A stretch of DNA of 64,000 bases from Rhodopirellula baltica SH 1 (lineage in GTDB: Bacteria; Planctomycetota; Planctomycetia; Pirellulales; Pirellulaceae). The DNA lies in NCBI RefSeq assembly GCF_000196115.1, contig NC_005027.1:124001-188000 (forward strand). The letters are read 5' to 3'. Numbering within the stretch: position 1 is the stretch's first letter; every line of letters begins with the position of its first letter. The position numbers and the translations under genes were made by a program. Below the pieces are notes generated by a model, which was not told the DNA's origin, searched no databases, and saw nothing but the letters and a program-made list of their open reading frames with translations. Of this stretch, positions 8,301-17,289 are shown piece by piece.

Positions 8301-8676
8301 ATCCGATAGATCAACTTCTTGTGGGTCACCTGCCAACTGAGATTCGACGCCGGTGAAGCTGATCCAGAGATCACGGATGTCGTTTCAATCGCGTCGCGAC
8401 GGACCATTCATCCGTGCCTCGACGGTGGCAAAACGCCCAAGTTCACACGCGAAGTGAAATTCCGTTTTGGATCAAGATTGAAAGCGGCGTTTTCGCCATA
8501 AAACGACTGTATTTTCCGTTTCCTCGGTTGTGGGGGGCGGTGTTAGGTCGTTATGATTCGCGGCCTTCACCGCGACGGGTTTGGCATTTGCTGCGCTCGG
8601 ACGCGACACTTCATTCCTCGACTTGGAGGATTTGGACCATGCAAACGATTGAATTGAAAGGGTTTACGGAGCGGCA
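8301..8676. other. Intergenic stretch before rpsU
   Basis: About 375 bases with no convincing gene. Short open frames overlap without family features. It probably contains the promoter and leader of rpsU. A GGAGG lies about 18 bases before a short ATG frame at 8640, which ends next to the rpsU start and could be a leader peptide, but this is weak. Confidence 0.4.
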
Positions 8677-8871
8677 ATGGTAAAGTTATTGGTGCGTGAT
8701 CGGGAAACGATTCAGGAGGCAGTACGCCGGTTTAGAAAATTGGTCGAGCGAAGCGGTATCAAGAAAGAAATGCGTCGCCGCGAGTTCTACGAAAAGCCGA
8801 GCGAAACCAATCGCCGTGCCCGCCTGCGTGCCGAACGCCGCAACAAACGCACCCGCATGTTGTCCCGCTGA
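8677..8871 (+). CDS. rpsU: 30S ribosomal protein S21 (bS21)
   Basis: This 64-residue basic protein is a component of the small ribosomal subunit. [19 protein letters not shown] and [20 protein letters not shown] match the bS21 core, and the Arg-rich tail is typical. Length is normal. Upstream sequence has no strong Shine-Dalgarno; TTACGGAGCGGCA is the nearest. A tRNA gene follows 151 bases downstream. The usual dnaG-rpoD neighbours are absent here. Confidence 0.95.
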
Positions 8872-9022
8872 TTGTCGATTGCACGGCAGCTTTGACCGTG
8901 CAGTGGAAACCATCAGCCCCAAGTCGTTCCGTTTCAATTGAAGCGGAACCTGCCCGAAAAGCAGACACCAGGTCTCTCAAAAGACCGGAAACAAAACACA
9001 GAAGAGTCCATGACTTTTCGAC

Positions 9023-9097
<75 letters not shown>

Positions 9098-9099
9098 CA

Positions 9100-9127
9100 A
9101 GCCCTGCTTTTCAGCAGGGCTTTTTTT
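9100..9127 (+). terminator. Rho-independent terminator after tRNA-Val
   Basis: GCCCTGCT (9101-9108) pairs with AGCAGGGC (9113-9120) around a TTTC loop, followed by seven Ts. It starts four bases after the tRNA. Confidence 0.92.
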
Positions 9128-9251
9128 GTGCGATGACAACTTCATCTAGCGCTATCCCAATGCGTCGAGCCACGACTGGGAAGCCACTTTGCATCACGTC
9201 ACCCTGGAACGTCAAAGATCGCTCCCACAGGGACCATCTTTGAGAACGCAC

Positions 9252-9707
9252 CTAGAACCATTGCTGCTCTCGGACTCTGTAGTCCTCGTAGAAACTCTCA
9301 TCCGACTTCGCCAAGTAGATAAAACCTTCGACGAAAGAGATCGTCGCCATCACAAACACCAGTAAAAGTGGCCAGATGAAGAACATTCCCCCAATGATTC
9401 CAACGACTGAGACGCTGGCCATCAGCAACGCTCCGCGATTCAACCCAAGGTAAAACTTGTGGGAGCCGTATGCACCAAGCAAAAACATCCCCAGCAATCC
9501 AGCCGTCAGCTTCTTATCGATGAATTCTTCTCGGAACGGATCGTTGAAACGATCTAGACCATCAGCACCGACAATCACCTCAGCGGCTAATGTGACTAGC
9601 GACGAGCAATTCGGACACGCCTGAATACCGCCTGATTCAGCGACCGAGAACTCGAACTCGCTTTGACAATCGGGGCATCTCACTCCTGCTTTAGCTGACT
9701 CGGTCAC
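9252..9707 (-). CDS. Zinc-ribbon and TM2-domain membrane protein
   Basis: The protein has 151 residues. The N-terminus has two CxxC pairs (CPDCQSEFEF at ~11-20 and CPNCSS at ~32-37), forming a small zinc ribbon. After a linker comes a TM2 domain: KKLTAGLLGMFLLGAYGSHKFYLG, with a second membrane helix from about residue 95 (VVGIIGGMFFIWPLLLVFVM). TM2 proteins are small inner-membrane proteins of unknown function. The start is GTG at 9705-9707 with AGGACAGGCAAG just upstream. It is flanked by the tRNA terminator on one side and repeat modules on the other, so it is probably a single-gene transcript. Confidence 0.85.
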   Translation of the reverse strand: MTESAKAGVRCPDCQSEFEFSVAESGGIQACPNCSSLVTLAAEVIVGADGLDRFNDPFREEFIDKKLTAGLLGMFLLGAYGSHKFYLGLNRGALLMASVSVVGIIGGMFFIWPLLLVFVMATISFVEGFIYLAKSDESFYEDYRVREQQWF

Positions 9708-9837
9708 CTTGCCTGTCCTGTCCTAGTTCGCTTGATCAATGTGAAACAGCAGCACTGTTTAAAAGAACCACCGTAACAAGTCACCCACAAAAGCAGGTTC
9801 TATCACGCTCCTTTTTTCGCGAGATCGTGATTCCCTG

Positions 9838-10079
9838 AGGTGCCACCCGCCATTTGGGATTTCCTGGTGCAGACGCGTTATTGCCTGTAGGCCAGGTTCC
9901 ACCTGGCGTGGGTGACTGGCCAATTGAATTTCCACGTCGCTGTCACATGGAATGGTGCACACGCCTCGTTTTGTTCCAAAACATTGCGTGATTGCCAGGT
10001 GGAACCTGGCCTACATTTCGAGAACCCACCCGTTGCAGAGGCAGGGCAGATTACCGAGGCCGCGTTTTTAGCATTCCGA
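9838..10079. repeat. Palindromic repeat unit, copy 1
   Basis: The unit starts AGGTGCCACCCGCCATTT. It contains two 21-bp arms that are exact reverse complements, at 9887-9907 and 9994-10014 (core GGCCAGGTTCCACCTGGC), separated by 86 bases. The next unit starts 243 bases later with the same AGGTGCCACCCGCC. Each arm is itself nearly palindromic (CCAGGTTCCACCTGG). Confidence 0.85.
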
Positions 10080-10080
10080 A

Positions 10081-10310
10081 AGGTGCCACCCGCCATTTAA
10101 GCTTTTCTGATGCAGACGCGTCGTTAGCTGTAGGCCAGGTTCCACCTGGCGTGGGTGACTGGCCGATTGAATTTCCACGTTGATGTCACATGGAATAGTG
10201 CACACGCCTCGCTTTGTTCCAAAACATTGCCGTCGTTGCCAGGTGGAACCTGGCCTACATTTCGAGAACCCGCCCGTTAAAGAGGCCGCGTTTTAGCGGG
10301 TTTTCGAACT
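10081..10310. repeat. Palindromic repeat unit, copy 2
   Basis: Second copy of the 243-bp unit, with arms at 10130-10150 and 10238-10258. It is strongly similar to copy 1 through the spacer (TGGGTGACTGGCC, ACACGCCTCG, TTTGTTCCAAAACATTGC). It runs into another repeat module at 10311. Confidence 0.85.
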
Positions 10311-10390
10311 GCGCACCTCTCCTGAAACGCAGTTTGGAGAGAGATATATACGAGGTCGAGCGACGCAGTTCAGGCGTACGCGAGGGTGAG
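10311..10390 (-). repeat. Dispersed repeat module R1, copy 1
   Basis: Read on the minus strand this contains TACGCCTGAAC, GCGTCG, TCGACCTC, then GAAAC/CGTTT and GGAGAGGT. It matches the plus-strand segment 29216-29280 in order and spacing with moderate divergence. Both copies are followed, in the same relative order, by a CCAGGT...ACCTGG palindrome. Confidence 0.65.
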
Positions 10391-10461
10391 GGCTAAGCAT
10401 AGGAAGCGGCGCGGATTGCCCTGCCCCAGAACGAGAAAAGACTGACTCACAGCCATCGAAC

Positions 10462-11280
10462 TCACTTCGACTCAGGCTTTTTGAGCATCGCCTGCACTCG
10501 CTTCTGCTCTTTGGCCAATGCTGCTGGCGGGATCGCCATCGGCTCAAAATTCGGTGACGGCTTCAGACTTTCTTCATCTGGAATCTCGCGCCACCGCAAA
10601 TTGCGATACCAAACCGGCTGGCCATGATCCTGCAGCCACAGCTCGCCGCCACGACCAGTGAGGTCTCCGCCCCGAATTGTTAACAGCCTCACCATCTCGG
10701 CCCACTTTGGATCGGTGTAGTCAAAGTCCAGGACCTTTTGACCATTGAACCAATGCTGAATCACGGTTCCCTTGCAGACCACTCGTCCTGAATTCCACTC
10801 GCCCACAGGTCGCGTGGCATCTTTCGAAGGGGCCATGCAAAAGAACAACGAGGCCGCTGATTGCCGCGGGTTTTCACCGTACGGACTGCCCACGTTGTCG
10901 AGCACCTGATACTCGACTTGACCAGGCCTGTAGTAGACGCCGCTGTTGCACCCGTCGGACACCTTCCATTCGAACCGAAGCTCAAAGTCATCCGGGACGA
11001 GAGTACGTTTGTACGTCAGGGAACCTCCGCCAGCCGCACGGAAAAACGCTCCATCTTCGATTCGCCAATTCCCGCTGTGCTCCCAACCATCGAAGGATTT
11101 GCCATCAAACAGTTCCACAAAATCTGCGGCAGCATCGGACTGCTCGGCTGATGGAGCACCCTCCGTAGCGGTCCCAACGTTGTCTGCGGCATTCAAAAGG
11201 CAGCACATCCAAACGCTCGCGGTCCAAATCACGGCACCGATCAAATGAAATTTCCGATTGGGCAGACACCGGCACTTCAT
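10462..11280 (-). CDS. Secreted DUF1080 (3-keto-disaccharide hydrolase-like) protein
   Basis: The protein has 272 residues. An N-terminal signal peptide (hydrophobic residues ~12-30) is followed by a single DUF1080 domain: FVELFDGKSFDGWEHSGNWRIEDG, then ELRFEWKVSDGCNSGVYYRPG, VEYQVLDN and LWLQDHGQPVWYRNLRWREI near the end. These laminin-G/concanavalin-like domains are abundant in planctomycetes. Some characterised members act on 3-keto-glycosides, but the substrate here cannot be read from sequence. A charged C-terminal tail (residues ~240-272) follows. It is monocistronic, with repeat modules downstream. Confidence 0.9.
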   Translation of the reverse strand: MKCRCLPNRKFHLIGAVIWTASVWMCCLLNAADNVGTATEGAPSAEQSDAAADFVELFDGKSFDGWEHSGNWRIEDGAFFRAAGGGSLTYKRTLVPDDFELRFEWKVSDGCNSGVYYRPGQVEYQVLDNVGSPYGENPRQSAASLFFCMAPSKDATRPVGEWNSGRVVCKGTVIQHWFNGQKVLDFDYTDPKWAEMVRLLTIRGGDLTGRGGELWLQDHGQPVWYRNLRWREIPDEESLKPSPNFEPMAIPPAALAKEQKRVQAMLKKPESK

Positions 11281-11459
11281 CGCAAATCCTTGGTTGCAGA
11301 TAGAAAATTCAACACCTCGCCCACTCTATCAGCCCTCGGCGGTGCCGAGAAGCAAAACGCCTCAAGGACCTACAGCCCGGTGGCGGCGTGGACTAGGATG
11401 TAGTACCAGCAAGCGCATGCTGCGTCGCGGCTCTTCTTCCTCCAACGAACGTTTCCACC

Positions 11460-11786
11460 ATGCCTTTGTTTGAAATCGAAACGGACGCCCACATCATCAT
11501 CACTTGGGCCGAAAACGAAGACGACGCTCGCGAAGTCGTCGACGACGCGTACCCCGAAGATGAATTGATGCGTTTGACCAAACGCCCTCGCGATTCTTGG
11601 GTGATCAGCAAAGGTGCACTCGGCCTGACCGATCGCACACTCGACCCGTGCATGACCGCTCGCGAATGCCTCAGCAAATCGGCCGGCGACAAAGTCAACG
11701 CGATTCGTTTGTACCGAATGGAAACAGGTTGCGACCTCGAACAAGCACGCATCGCGATCGAATCCAATATGGTAATGGGATGGTAG
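11460..11786 (+). CDS. Small protein with ribosomal L7/L12 C-terminal-like segment
   Basis: The protein has 108 residues. The N-terminal half (MPLFEIETDAHIIITWAENE) is acidic with an alternating pattern. The C-terminal part, residues ~77-103 (GDKVNAIRLYRMETGCDLEQ followed by ARIAIE), closely follows the K-x2-AIKxYRxxTGLxLxEAKxxVE pattern of the L7/L12 C-terminal domain. In ribosomes that domain recruits translation factors; stand-alone versions in other proteins have no defined role. It lies 50 bases upstream of the large membrane-anchored protein on the same strand and could be co-transcribed with it. The fold call is from pattern only. Confidence 0.7.
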   Translation: MPLFEIETDAHIIITWAENEDDAREVVDDAYPEDELMRLTKRPRDSWVISKGALGLTDRTLDPCMTARECLSKSAGDKVNAIRLYRMETGCDLEQARIAIESNMVMGW

Positions 11787-11836
11787 TGGACACCGCCGAG
11801 TCCTCACCGCTTCCATCACTTCCAGATTGAGATTCT

Positions 11837-14587
11837 ATGATGAATGCAGCGTCGCCTCCTAACCCATGGCTGTGGTTTGCGTGGGTGATGCTTGTTCCGT
11901 TGCTCGTCGGCTGCGATGGTTGTCGCCAAACCGAAGAAACGGACCTGAAGGAAGAAGTCGCGCAGCAGAAATTGCCGCCATTCACCATCGGCCCAGCCAA
12001 AGCGTTCCCCGCCACACGTGCCGATGCGGGAACCAAAGGTGCCACGGACGGAGCCGTCAAACCGGGGCACTGGTTCGCCGCGGGAGTGACGTTGAAAAGC
12101 AACCGCGAAGACGAACGCGGTGCAATCGTCACCGACACTAAAATCGTTCGCCCCGTCAACGCGTTGACCGACCAAGTCGAACGTTTCGAATTGGATGCCA
12201 AGATCGCTGACGCGTCCTCGAGAACGGTTGGCAAATCCTTTCGAGTTCGACGACCGGCAGTTCTGCCAAAGGGCCAGCGCCGCGAATTGGAAACCCGAGC
12301 CTTGGCGTCGGAGGCGGGCGGCAGATTGATCGAAGGCCTCGAGTTCGATGGCGACTTCGTCTCATCACGAACCGGCGCTGCCGTGCCGCTGCGACCAAGC
12401 AAATTCGCAGCGTTGCAACCGCAATCGTTTTTCTTTGTGGTGCTCACCGAACGATCCGAACGTTTCACCCGACTGCAGACGGCGGACTGGGTCGAGCCGA
12501 TGAGGGCGACCAACGAGTTTTATCGACCACGAGAAAACTACCGCATCGTCATCCCGCCGACAAAAGGTGTCCTACCACTATCCGAAACAATGCTGGATTG
12601 GACATCCACCGCGGTCCTGTTTTGGGACGACCTGACATCATCAGCACTGACGCCCGGCCAGCGAAACGCCATCGTCGACTGGTTGCATTTTGGTGGCACG
12701 CTGATCGTCAACGGCCCCTCGGGAGCGGACGCGATCGACGATCCAAAATTGAAATCGTTGTTACCGATTCAAGCTGACGGGAACGAAGAACTCAACGGCG
12801 ACAACGCGATCGCGTTTTTGAAATCACACCGGGTCCAGACCGACGAATCCATTCCCGCGATCGAAGCGAGATTGTCAGGTGACAACAGCACGGTCTCGGT
12901 GGCCGGCCAACCCACCGCCGACGCAACCTCATTGGGCACCGGCGACTTGGTATACCAACGGAGAATCGGTCGCGGACGAATCGTGCAAAGCCGCGTGGAC
13001 CTACTGAGCGAATGGATGACGGCTTGGAAATCCTACGACAGCTTCTTCAACAGCGTCGTCCTGAGTCGACCGCCACGTGTATGCCAAAAACTCGAGGGGA
13101 CTCCCGCGTCCATGCCGCAGCCTTTTCTGAGCGAAGATGAAATCGATACCGTTTCAGAAGAAGAGATGGCCGCGATCATCGATCAACCAATGGTTCAGCA
13201 AAATCTGGTGGGCATGACAATTGAAGATGCTCCGCCCACAATCAATTCGGGCTTCCGCCTTTTCGCTCGAGACATGCGATTGGGCAAGCTTCCAAGCCTC
13301 GACGAAGTCAAAGACGCATCCGATGAACCGAACGGCGATGAAGCGTCGGTTGGATCAGGACGATCCAGAACGAGCCTGGTTCGTTCCGCCAAAGATTACC
13401 GAAACCGTCTGGACGAAGAGGTGATGCAGCATCCAGTCAGTGGTGTCGGCGGCTGGAAAGATGACAGCGCTTTGATGTTGTCCTTTCGCAATTCGCTGCA
13501 AGAACGCATCGGTGTCACGATCCCCGATTCGTCGCTGGTCGTAAAAAGCTTGCTGATCTACCTGATCGTTCTCATCCCGCTCAACTACGCCGTTTTCCGT
13601 TGGATGGGACGTCTTGAGTGGGCTTGGTTGGCAATGATTCCAATCGCATTGGTGGGCGCATTCATGGTCGCGCGAGCGGCACAACTCGACATGGGCTTTG
13701 CCCGCAGCCGCAACGAGCTGGCGTTCTTGGAAATCCCACGCGACCACGATCGAGGTCACCTGACTCGCGCGATCGCGTTATACAACTCACTCGCCAGCAA
13801 CTATTCGGTCCAGTTTGAAAACCCCGATGCGGCGATCACGATGCTCGCGTCTCGACGAACCGACTCACGCAACGAAGCCATGTTCGGCTCTGATGGCCTG
13901 ACATTGCAACTTGGTTTTGATGCAGGCCCCCGGCTCGACGGAATCGCGGTTGGCAGTAACTCCTATGGTTCCGTTCACGTTGAGCAGATGGTTCCGGTCG
14001 GCGGGCAAATTTCTTTGTCTCAAGACGGCAGCACGCTTCGCAACGATTCCAATTTGGACCTGACGGACGTTTACGTCATTCGCCAACCTACCGGATCAAG
14101 TGACACATCGAAGACCGAAATCGCGGTACTCGGCAGTGTCGCTCCGGGAGAGAATCCCAAAATTTCGTATCAGTCCGCGGACCAAGTGAGAGTTCCAGAA
14201 GGCGTTGATTCGGGTGTGCGACAATGCATGCGAAGAATTCTCAACAGTACCTACATCGAACCTGGCACAACACGGTTGCTAGGTCGACTCGCGAAGGTCC
14301 CACTCGATCAGGCGGACGACGACGAAAGTCCCGCATGGGGCGGTTTGGAAATCCAACCGGTCTGCAAGCAAGTCGAGGCGGACACCATCGTGCTGGCACA
14401 TTTGGAATACCCGGCCGTCCCCACGCCTCAACCCGACGAAAACTTGATGGACGACTTCCGCAGTCGAACCACCACGCTGGAAGAAGAGAAGGCCAACAAA
14501 GCGAAAGAAGCCAAGAAGAAAAGCGAAGAAGAATCCGCGGGCACTGAAGTCACCGAAGAATCCGACACCACGAAGGAAACGCCATGA
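11837..14587 (+). CDS. Large membrane-anchored periplasmic protein coupled to an ABC ATPase
   Basis: The protein has 916 residues. The N-terminus has a hydrophobic segment ending LLVGC, a likely lipobox or anchor. The long middle part contains a glutamine-amidotransferase-like fold region (LFWDDLTSSALTPGQRNAIV ... WLHFGGTLIVNGPSG, residues ~255-295). Two transmembrane helices lie near residues 565-625 (SLLIYLIVLIPLNYAVF and WAWLAMIPIALVGAFMVA). The C-terminus is charged (KKKSEEES). Such proteins often sit beside ABC-2-type exporters in planctomycetes. Its stop overlaps the ATPase start (ATGA), indicating translational coupling. The exact function is unknown; a surface or export accessory protein is inferred. 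Confidence 0.8.
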   Translation: MMNAASPPNPWLWFAWVMLVPLLVGCDGCRQTEETDLKEEVAQQKLPPFTIGPAKAFPATRADAGTKGATDGAVKPGHWFAAGVTLKSNREDERGAIVTDTKIVRPVNALTDQVERFELDAKIADASSRTVGKSFRVRRPAVLPKGQRRELETRALASEAGGRLIEGLEFDGDFVSSRTGAAVPLRPSKFAALQPQSFFFVVLTERSERFTRLQTADWVEPMRATNEFYRPRENYRIVIPPTKGVLPLSETMLDWTSTAVLFWDDLTSSALTPGQRNAIVDWLHFGGTLIVNGPSGADAIDDPKLKSLLPIQADGNEELNGDNAIAFLKSHRVQTDESIPAIEARLSGDNSTVSVAGQPTADATSLGTGDLVYQRRIGRGRIVQSRVDLLSEWMTAWKSYDSFFNSVVLSRPPRVCQKLEGTPASMPQPFLSEDEIDTVSEEEMAAIIDQPMVQQNLVGMTIEDAPPTINSGFRLFARDMRLGKLPSLDEVKDASDEPNGDEASVGSGRSRTSLVRSAKDYRNRLDEEVMQHPVSGVGGWKDDSALMLSFRNSLQERIGVTIPDSSLVVKSLLIYLIVLIPLNYAVFRWMGRLEWAWLAMIPIALVGAFMVARAAQLDMGFARSRNELAFLEIPRDHDRGHLTRAIALYNSLASNYSVQFENPDAAITMLASRRTDSRNEAMFGSDGLTLQLGFDAGPRLDGIAVGSNSYGSVHVEQMVPVGGQISLSQDGSTLRNDSNLDLTDVYVIRQPTGSSDTSKTEIAVLGSVAPGENPKISYQSADQVRVPEGVDSGVRQCMRRILNSTYIEPGTTRLLGRLAKVPLDQADDDESPAWGGLEIQPVCKQVEADTIVLAHLEYPAVPTPQPDENLMDDFRSRTTTLEEEKANKAKEAKKKSEEESAGTEVTEESDTTKETP

Positions 14588-15510
14588 TCACCCTGGAAGG
14601 CTTTGGCAAAGACTATGGTGAGTTCACCGCGGTCGAATCGATCGATTTGCAAATCGACGCTGGGGAAACGTTTGGCTTCATCGGCCCCAACGGAGCCGGC
14701 AAGAGCACCACGATTCGTTTCCTTGCCACATTGTTGCGAGCCACTCGCGGACGCGGTGAAGTTGCCGGATGCGACGTGATGAACGACCCGATGGGTGTTC
14801 GCCGCGCGATTGGCTACATGCCCGACAACTTTGGCGTCTACGACGGGATGCGGGTGTGGGAATTCTTGGACTTCTTCGCCGTCGCCTACGGTATTGCTCG
14901 ATCACAACGTGGCCCCATCATCGACAACGTGCTCGAACTGCTGGACCTGGGTCACAAACGAGACGACTTCGTCAACGGCTTGTCTCGCGGAATGAAGCAA
15001 CGGCTGTGCCTCGCCAAAACGCTGGTGCACGATCCACCGGTACTGATCTTGGACGAACCCGCCAGTGGCTTGGATCCGCGTGCTCGTGTGGAAGTCAAAG
15101 CGTTGCTGAAAGAACTGCGCCGGATGGGAAAGACCATTCTGATCAGCAGCCACATTCTCACGGAACTCGCCGATTGCTGCACATCAATTGGCATCATCGA
15201 GCGCGGCCAACTGCTAATGAGCGGGCCGATTGACCAGGTCTATCGCAAGATCCGACGCAATCGAACAGTCGAAATCGCATTCACCGAGAACGCCGAAGCC
15301 GGGATCTCGATCCTTCGCAGCAGCCCCGCCCTTCGTGACTTGGAGATGCGTCCGGATCGAGTGATCGCGGAACTGGAAACCGATGACGCTGGTTTGTCGA
15401 CGTTGCTCAATCACTTGATTGCGCAGGGCGTTCAAATGCGATCCTTCTACGATCGCGATCCGACGCTCGAAGACGTCTTCATGAGCGTCACCGAAGGTTT
15501 GGTCTCATAG
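14584..15510 (+). CDS. ABC transporter ATP-binding protein (ABC-2 exporter type)
   Basis: This 308-residue ATPase has Walker A GPNGAGKSTT (~residues 37-46), Q-loop region GYMPDNFGVYDGM, signature LSRGMKQRL, Walker B LILDEPASGLDPRAR and an H-loop ISSHILTEL. The sequence after ~220 is the C-terminal extension usual in exporters of the CcmA/NatA type. It overlaps the upstream 916-residue gene by four bases. No membrane permease gene is adjacent: after the stop the next gene is convergent groES. The permease must be elsewhere or the upstream protein's helices must stand in, which is unproven. Confidence 0.93.
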   Translation: MITLEGFGKDYGEFTAVESIDLQIDAGETFGFIGPNGAGKSTTIRFLATLLRATRGRGEVAGCDVMNDPMGVRRAIGYMPDNFGVYDGMRVWEFLDFFAVAYGIARSQRGPIIDNVLELLDLGHKRDDFVNGLSRGMKQRLCLAKTLVHDPPVLILDEPASGLDPRARVEVKALLKELRRMGKTILISSHILTELADCCTSIGIIERGQLLMSGPIDQVYRKIRRNRTVEIAFTENAEAGISILRSSPALRDLEMRPDRVIAELETDDAGLSTLLNHLIAQGVQMRSFYDRDPTLEDVFMSVTEGLVS

Positions 15511-15596
15511 GCCGGTTGACTATCGCATCGACGGCAGCAAGCCGCGGACAACACGAACGAGCAAACTGCCGCTGGCACTCTGCTCGGTTGGGCCCG

Positions 15597-15926
15597 TCAC
15601 TCTTCCGGAGCCTCTCGACGGAAGACAGCAACAATGTCGTCGACCGGCACTACGAACAATTGATTGTCGTGTTCCAAGTCCACCGGGATCGCATTCTTCG
15701 GGTGAAATAGAATTTTGTCGTACTGACGCAGCGGCAACTCTTCATCGTTTTCGACCACGGCACTGATCGTTACGATTCGACCGGTGATGGTTGGAATCTC
15801 GGCCGCATCAGGCAGAGCGATCCCGCCGCGAGTCTCTCGCTTGGGTTCGTCCTTGCGAACCAAAACGCGATCGCCGATCGGTTCGACGTATTCGAATACT
15901 TTCGGCGCGGTTTTCTTTTTGGCCAT
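15597..15926 (-). CDS. groS: Co-chaperonin GroES
   Basis: The protein has 109 residues, a little longer than the usual ~97 because of an extra Lys-rich N-terminus (MAKKKTAPKVFEYVEP). The GroES core is clear: IGDRVLVRKDEPKRETRGGI with the mobile loop, then ALPDAAEIPTITGRIVTISA, LRQYDKILFHPKNAIPVDL and the terminal beta strand FVVPVDDIVAVF. It caps the GroEL ring during protein folding in the cytoplasm. No groEL is adjacent. It is convergent with the ABC ATPase (86-bp gap) and co-directional with the PIN-TRAM gene upstream. Confidence 0.9.
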   Translation of the reverse strand: MAKKKTAPKVFEYVEPIGDRVLVRKDEPKRETRGGIALPDAAEIPTITGRIVTISAVVENDEELPLRQYDKILFHPKNAIPVDLEHDNQLFVVPVDDIVAVFRREAPEE

Positions 15927-16046
15927 GTCTTATTTCTTTGGTGCACATTCAGATGAAGCGTCCGGGGGGACTGAAACGGAATCCCCTAGACATCCCGCGA
16001 TACGTCGCCAGGATGCCCGAGTCGAGTGGGTCAATCGAAAAGGACC

Positions 16047-17054
16047 CTAGCGACCGTCCACTTTTGAGAAAATCATTTTGCCAGCGTTGGTTTGCAGCGT
16101 GCTGGTCACACGCACGTCAATCTCTTGCCCGATTTTATGACGCCCGCCTTCGACAACGACCATCGTGCCATCATCGAGATAGCCGATGCCTTGCTCGGGG
16201 CCTTCACCGGGTTTAATGATCCGCAATCGGAACGATTCATCCGGCAAGAAGACTGGCCGCAACGAGTTGCTGATCTCGTTCAAGTTGATCACCGGAACAC
16301 CTTGGACCTTGGCAACCTTGTTGAGGTTGTAGTCGCCGGTGACGACCTTGCCTTCCAAATGTTTGGCCAACAAAACCAGCTTCAGATCGACCGTTTGTCC
16401 TGCCAGTTCGGGCAGCTCTCGGTCGAAGATCTGCAAGTCCACGTTCTCGTCCGCACGCAGCCGGTTCAGCACGTCCAAACCGCGGCGACCGCGAGTGCGA
16501 CGCAACTTGTCGCTGCTATCGGCGATCGCTTGCAGTTCACTCAACGCAAATCGCGGCATGATCAATTGGTTGTCGAAGACTCCCGTCGCGACCAAATCCG
16601 CGATCCGGCCATCGATGACGACACTGGTGTCTAGCACCAAAGGCTTGAACCCTTTGACTTCGCGAACAAATTCCACATAAGGAATGAGGAATCGGAAGTC
16701 ATCTTTGGTCTGCAGCAAGACTGACGTGCAGACATAACACAGCACCAACCCGACGACCAATTGGAAGACACGCAGGTTGCTCGTCATCTCAATCAGCGGT
16801 GCCGCTGCGATCGTCAGGATGAAAGTCAGCAGGACACCGATCAGCACCCCGAAATACACCGAGGTGATGGTGTCGATCCGCTTCCGCGGCACATAGATGT
16901 CCAGCACCACGATCGCCACAGCCAGCCCCATGATGGCGACAAACGTCAACCACGGAACCGCCTCTGACCCGCCGCTAGGCAGGGAGGTGTTGATGATCGC
17001 TGAAACGCCTCCGGCGCACAGCAAAAAGATGAATCGCAGGACAATCAGTGCCAT
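16047..17054 (-). CDS. Membrane-anchored PIN-TRAM domain protein (YacL-like)
   Basis: About 335 residues from the ATG at 17052-17054; the frame also stays open to a TTG at 17075, but the ATG gives a normal N-terminus. Four hydrophobic helices fill residues ~1-115. A PIN ribonuclease domain follows, starting LVLDTSVVIDGRIADL, with the later acidic positions in SELQAIADSSD, RGRRGLDVLNRL and KVVTGDYNLNKVA. A TRAM RNA-binding domain ends the protein (GIGYLDDGTMVVVEGG, then HKIGQEIDVRVTS). The order is that of the YacL family, integral-membrane predicted ribonucleases. Neighbours (groES, dgt) give no pathway clue. Confidence 0.92.
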   Translation of the reverse strand: MALIVLRFIFLLCAGGVSAIINTSLPSGGSEAVPWLTFVAIMGLAVAIVVLDIYVPRKRIDTITSVYFGVLIGVLLTFILTIAAAPLIEMTSNLRVFQLVVGLVLCYVCTSVLLQTKDDFRFLIPYVEFVREVKGFKPLVLDTSVVIDGRIADLVATGVFDNQLIMPRFALSELQAIADSSDKLRRTRGRRGLDVLNRLRADENVDLQIFDRELPELAGQTVDLKLVLLAKHLEGKVVTGDYNLNKVAKVQGVPVINLNEISNSLRPVFLPDESFRLRIIKPGEGPEQGIGYLDDGTMVVVEGGRHKIGQEIDVRVTSTLQTNAGKMIFSKVDGR

Positions 17055-17289
17055 GGTGGGTGCAGCGTTGGTCAAAACGCCGCTTCAGCAAATACGGGGA
17101 CGAAAAGAGGGAGGCTCCAGTGTAGATGGTACCGCTGGAACGCCCAGGGGGTTCGCCTGTGCAGGAGAACCCTAGGTTAACGGTTGCCACAAATCGATTG
17201 AGTGCGTCCACGGGAGACAAATTGTCCGACCGGAACCATTGATTTCAAGCTCTTCCGGCGGATCAAAAGCATGCTCTGCACTGATTTGC

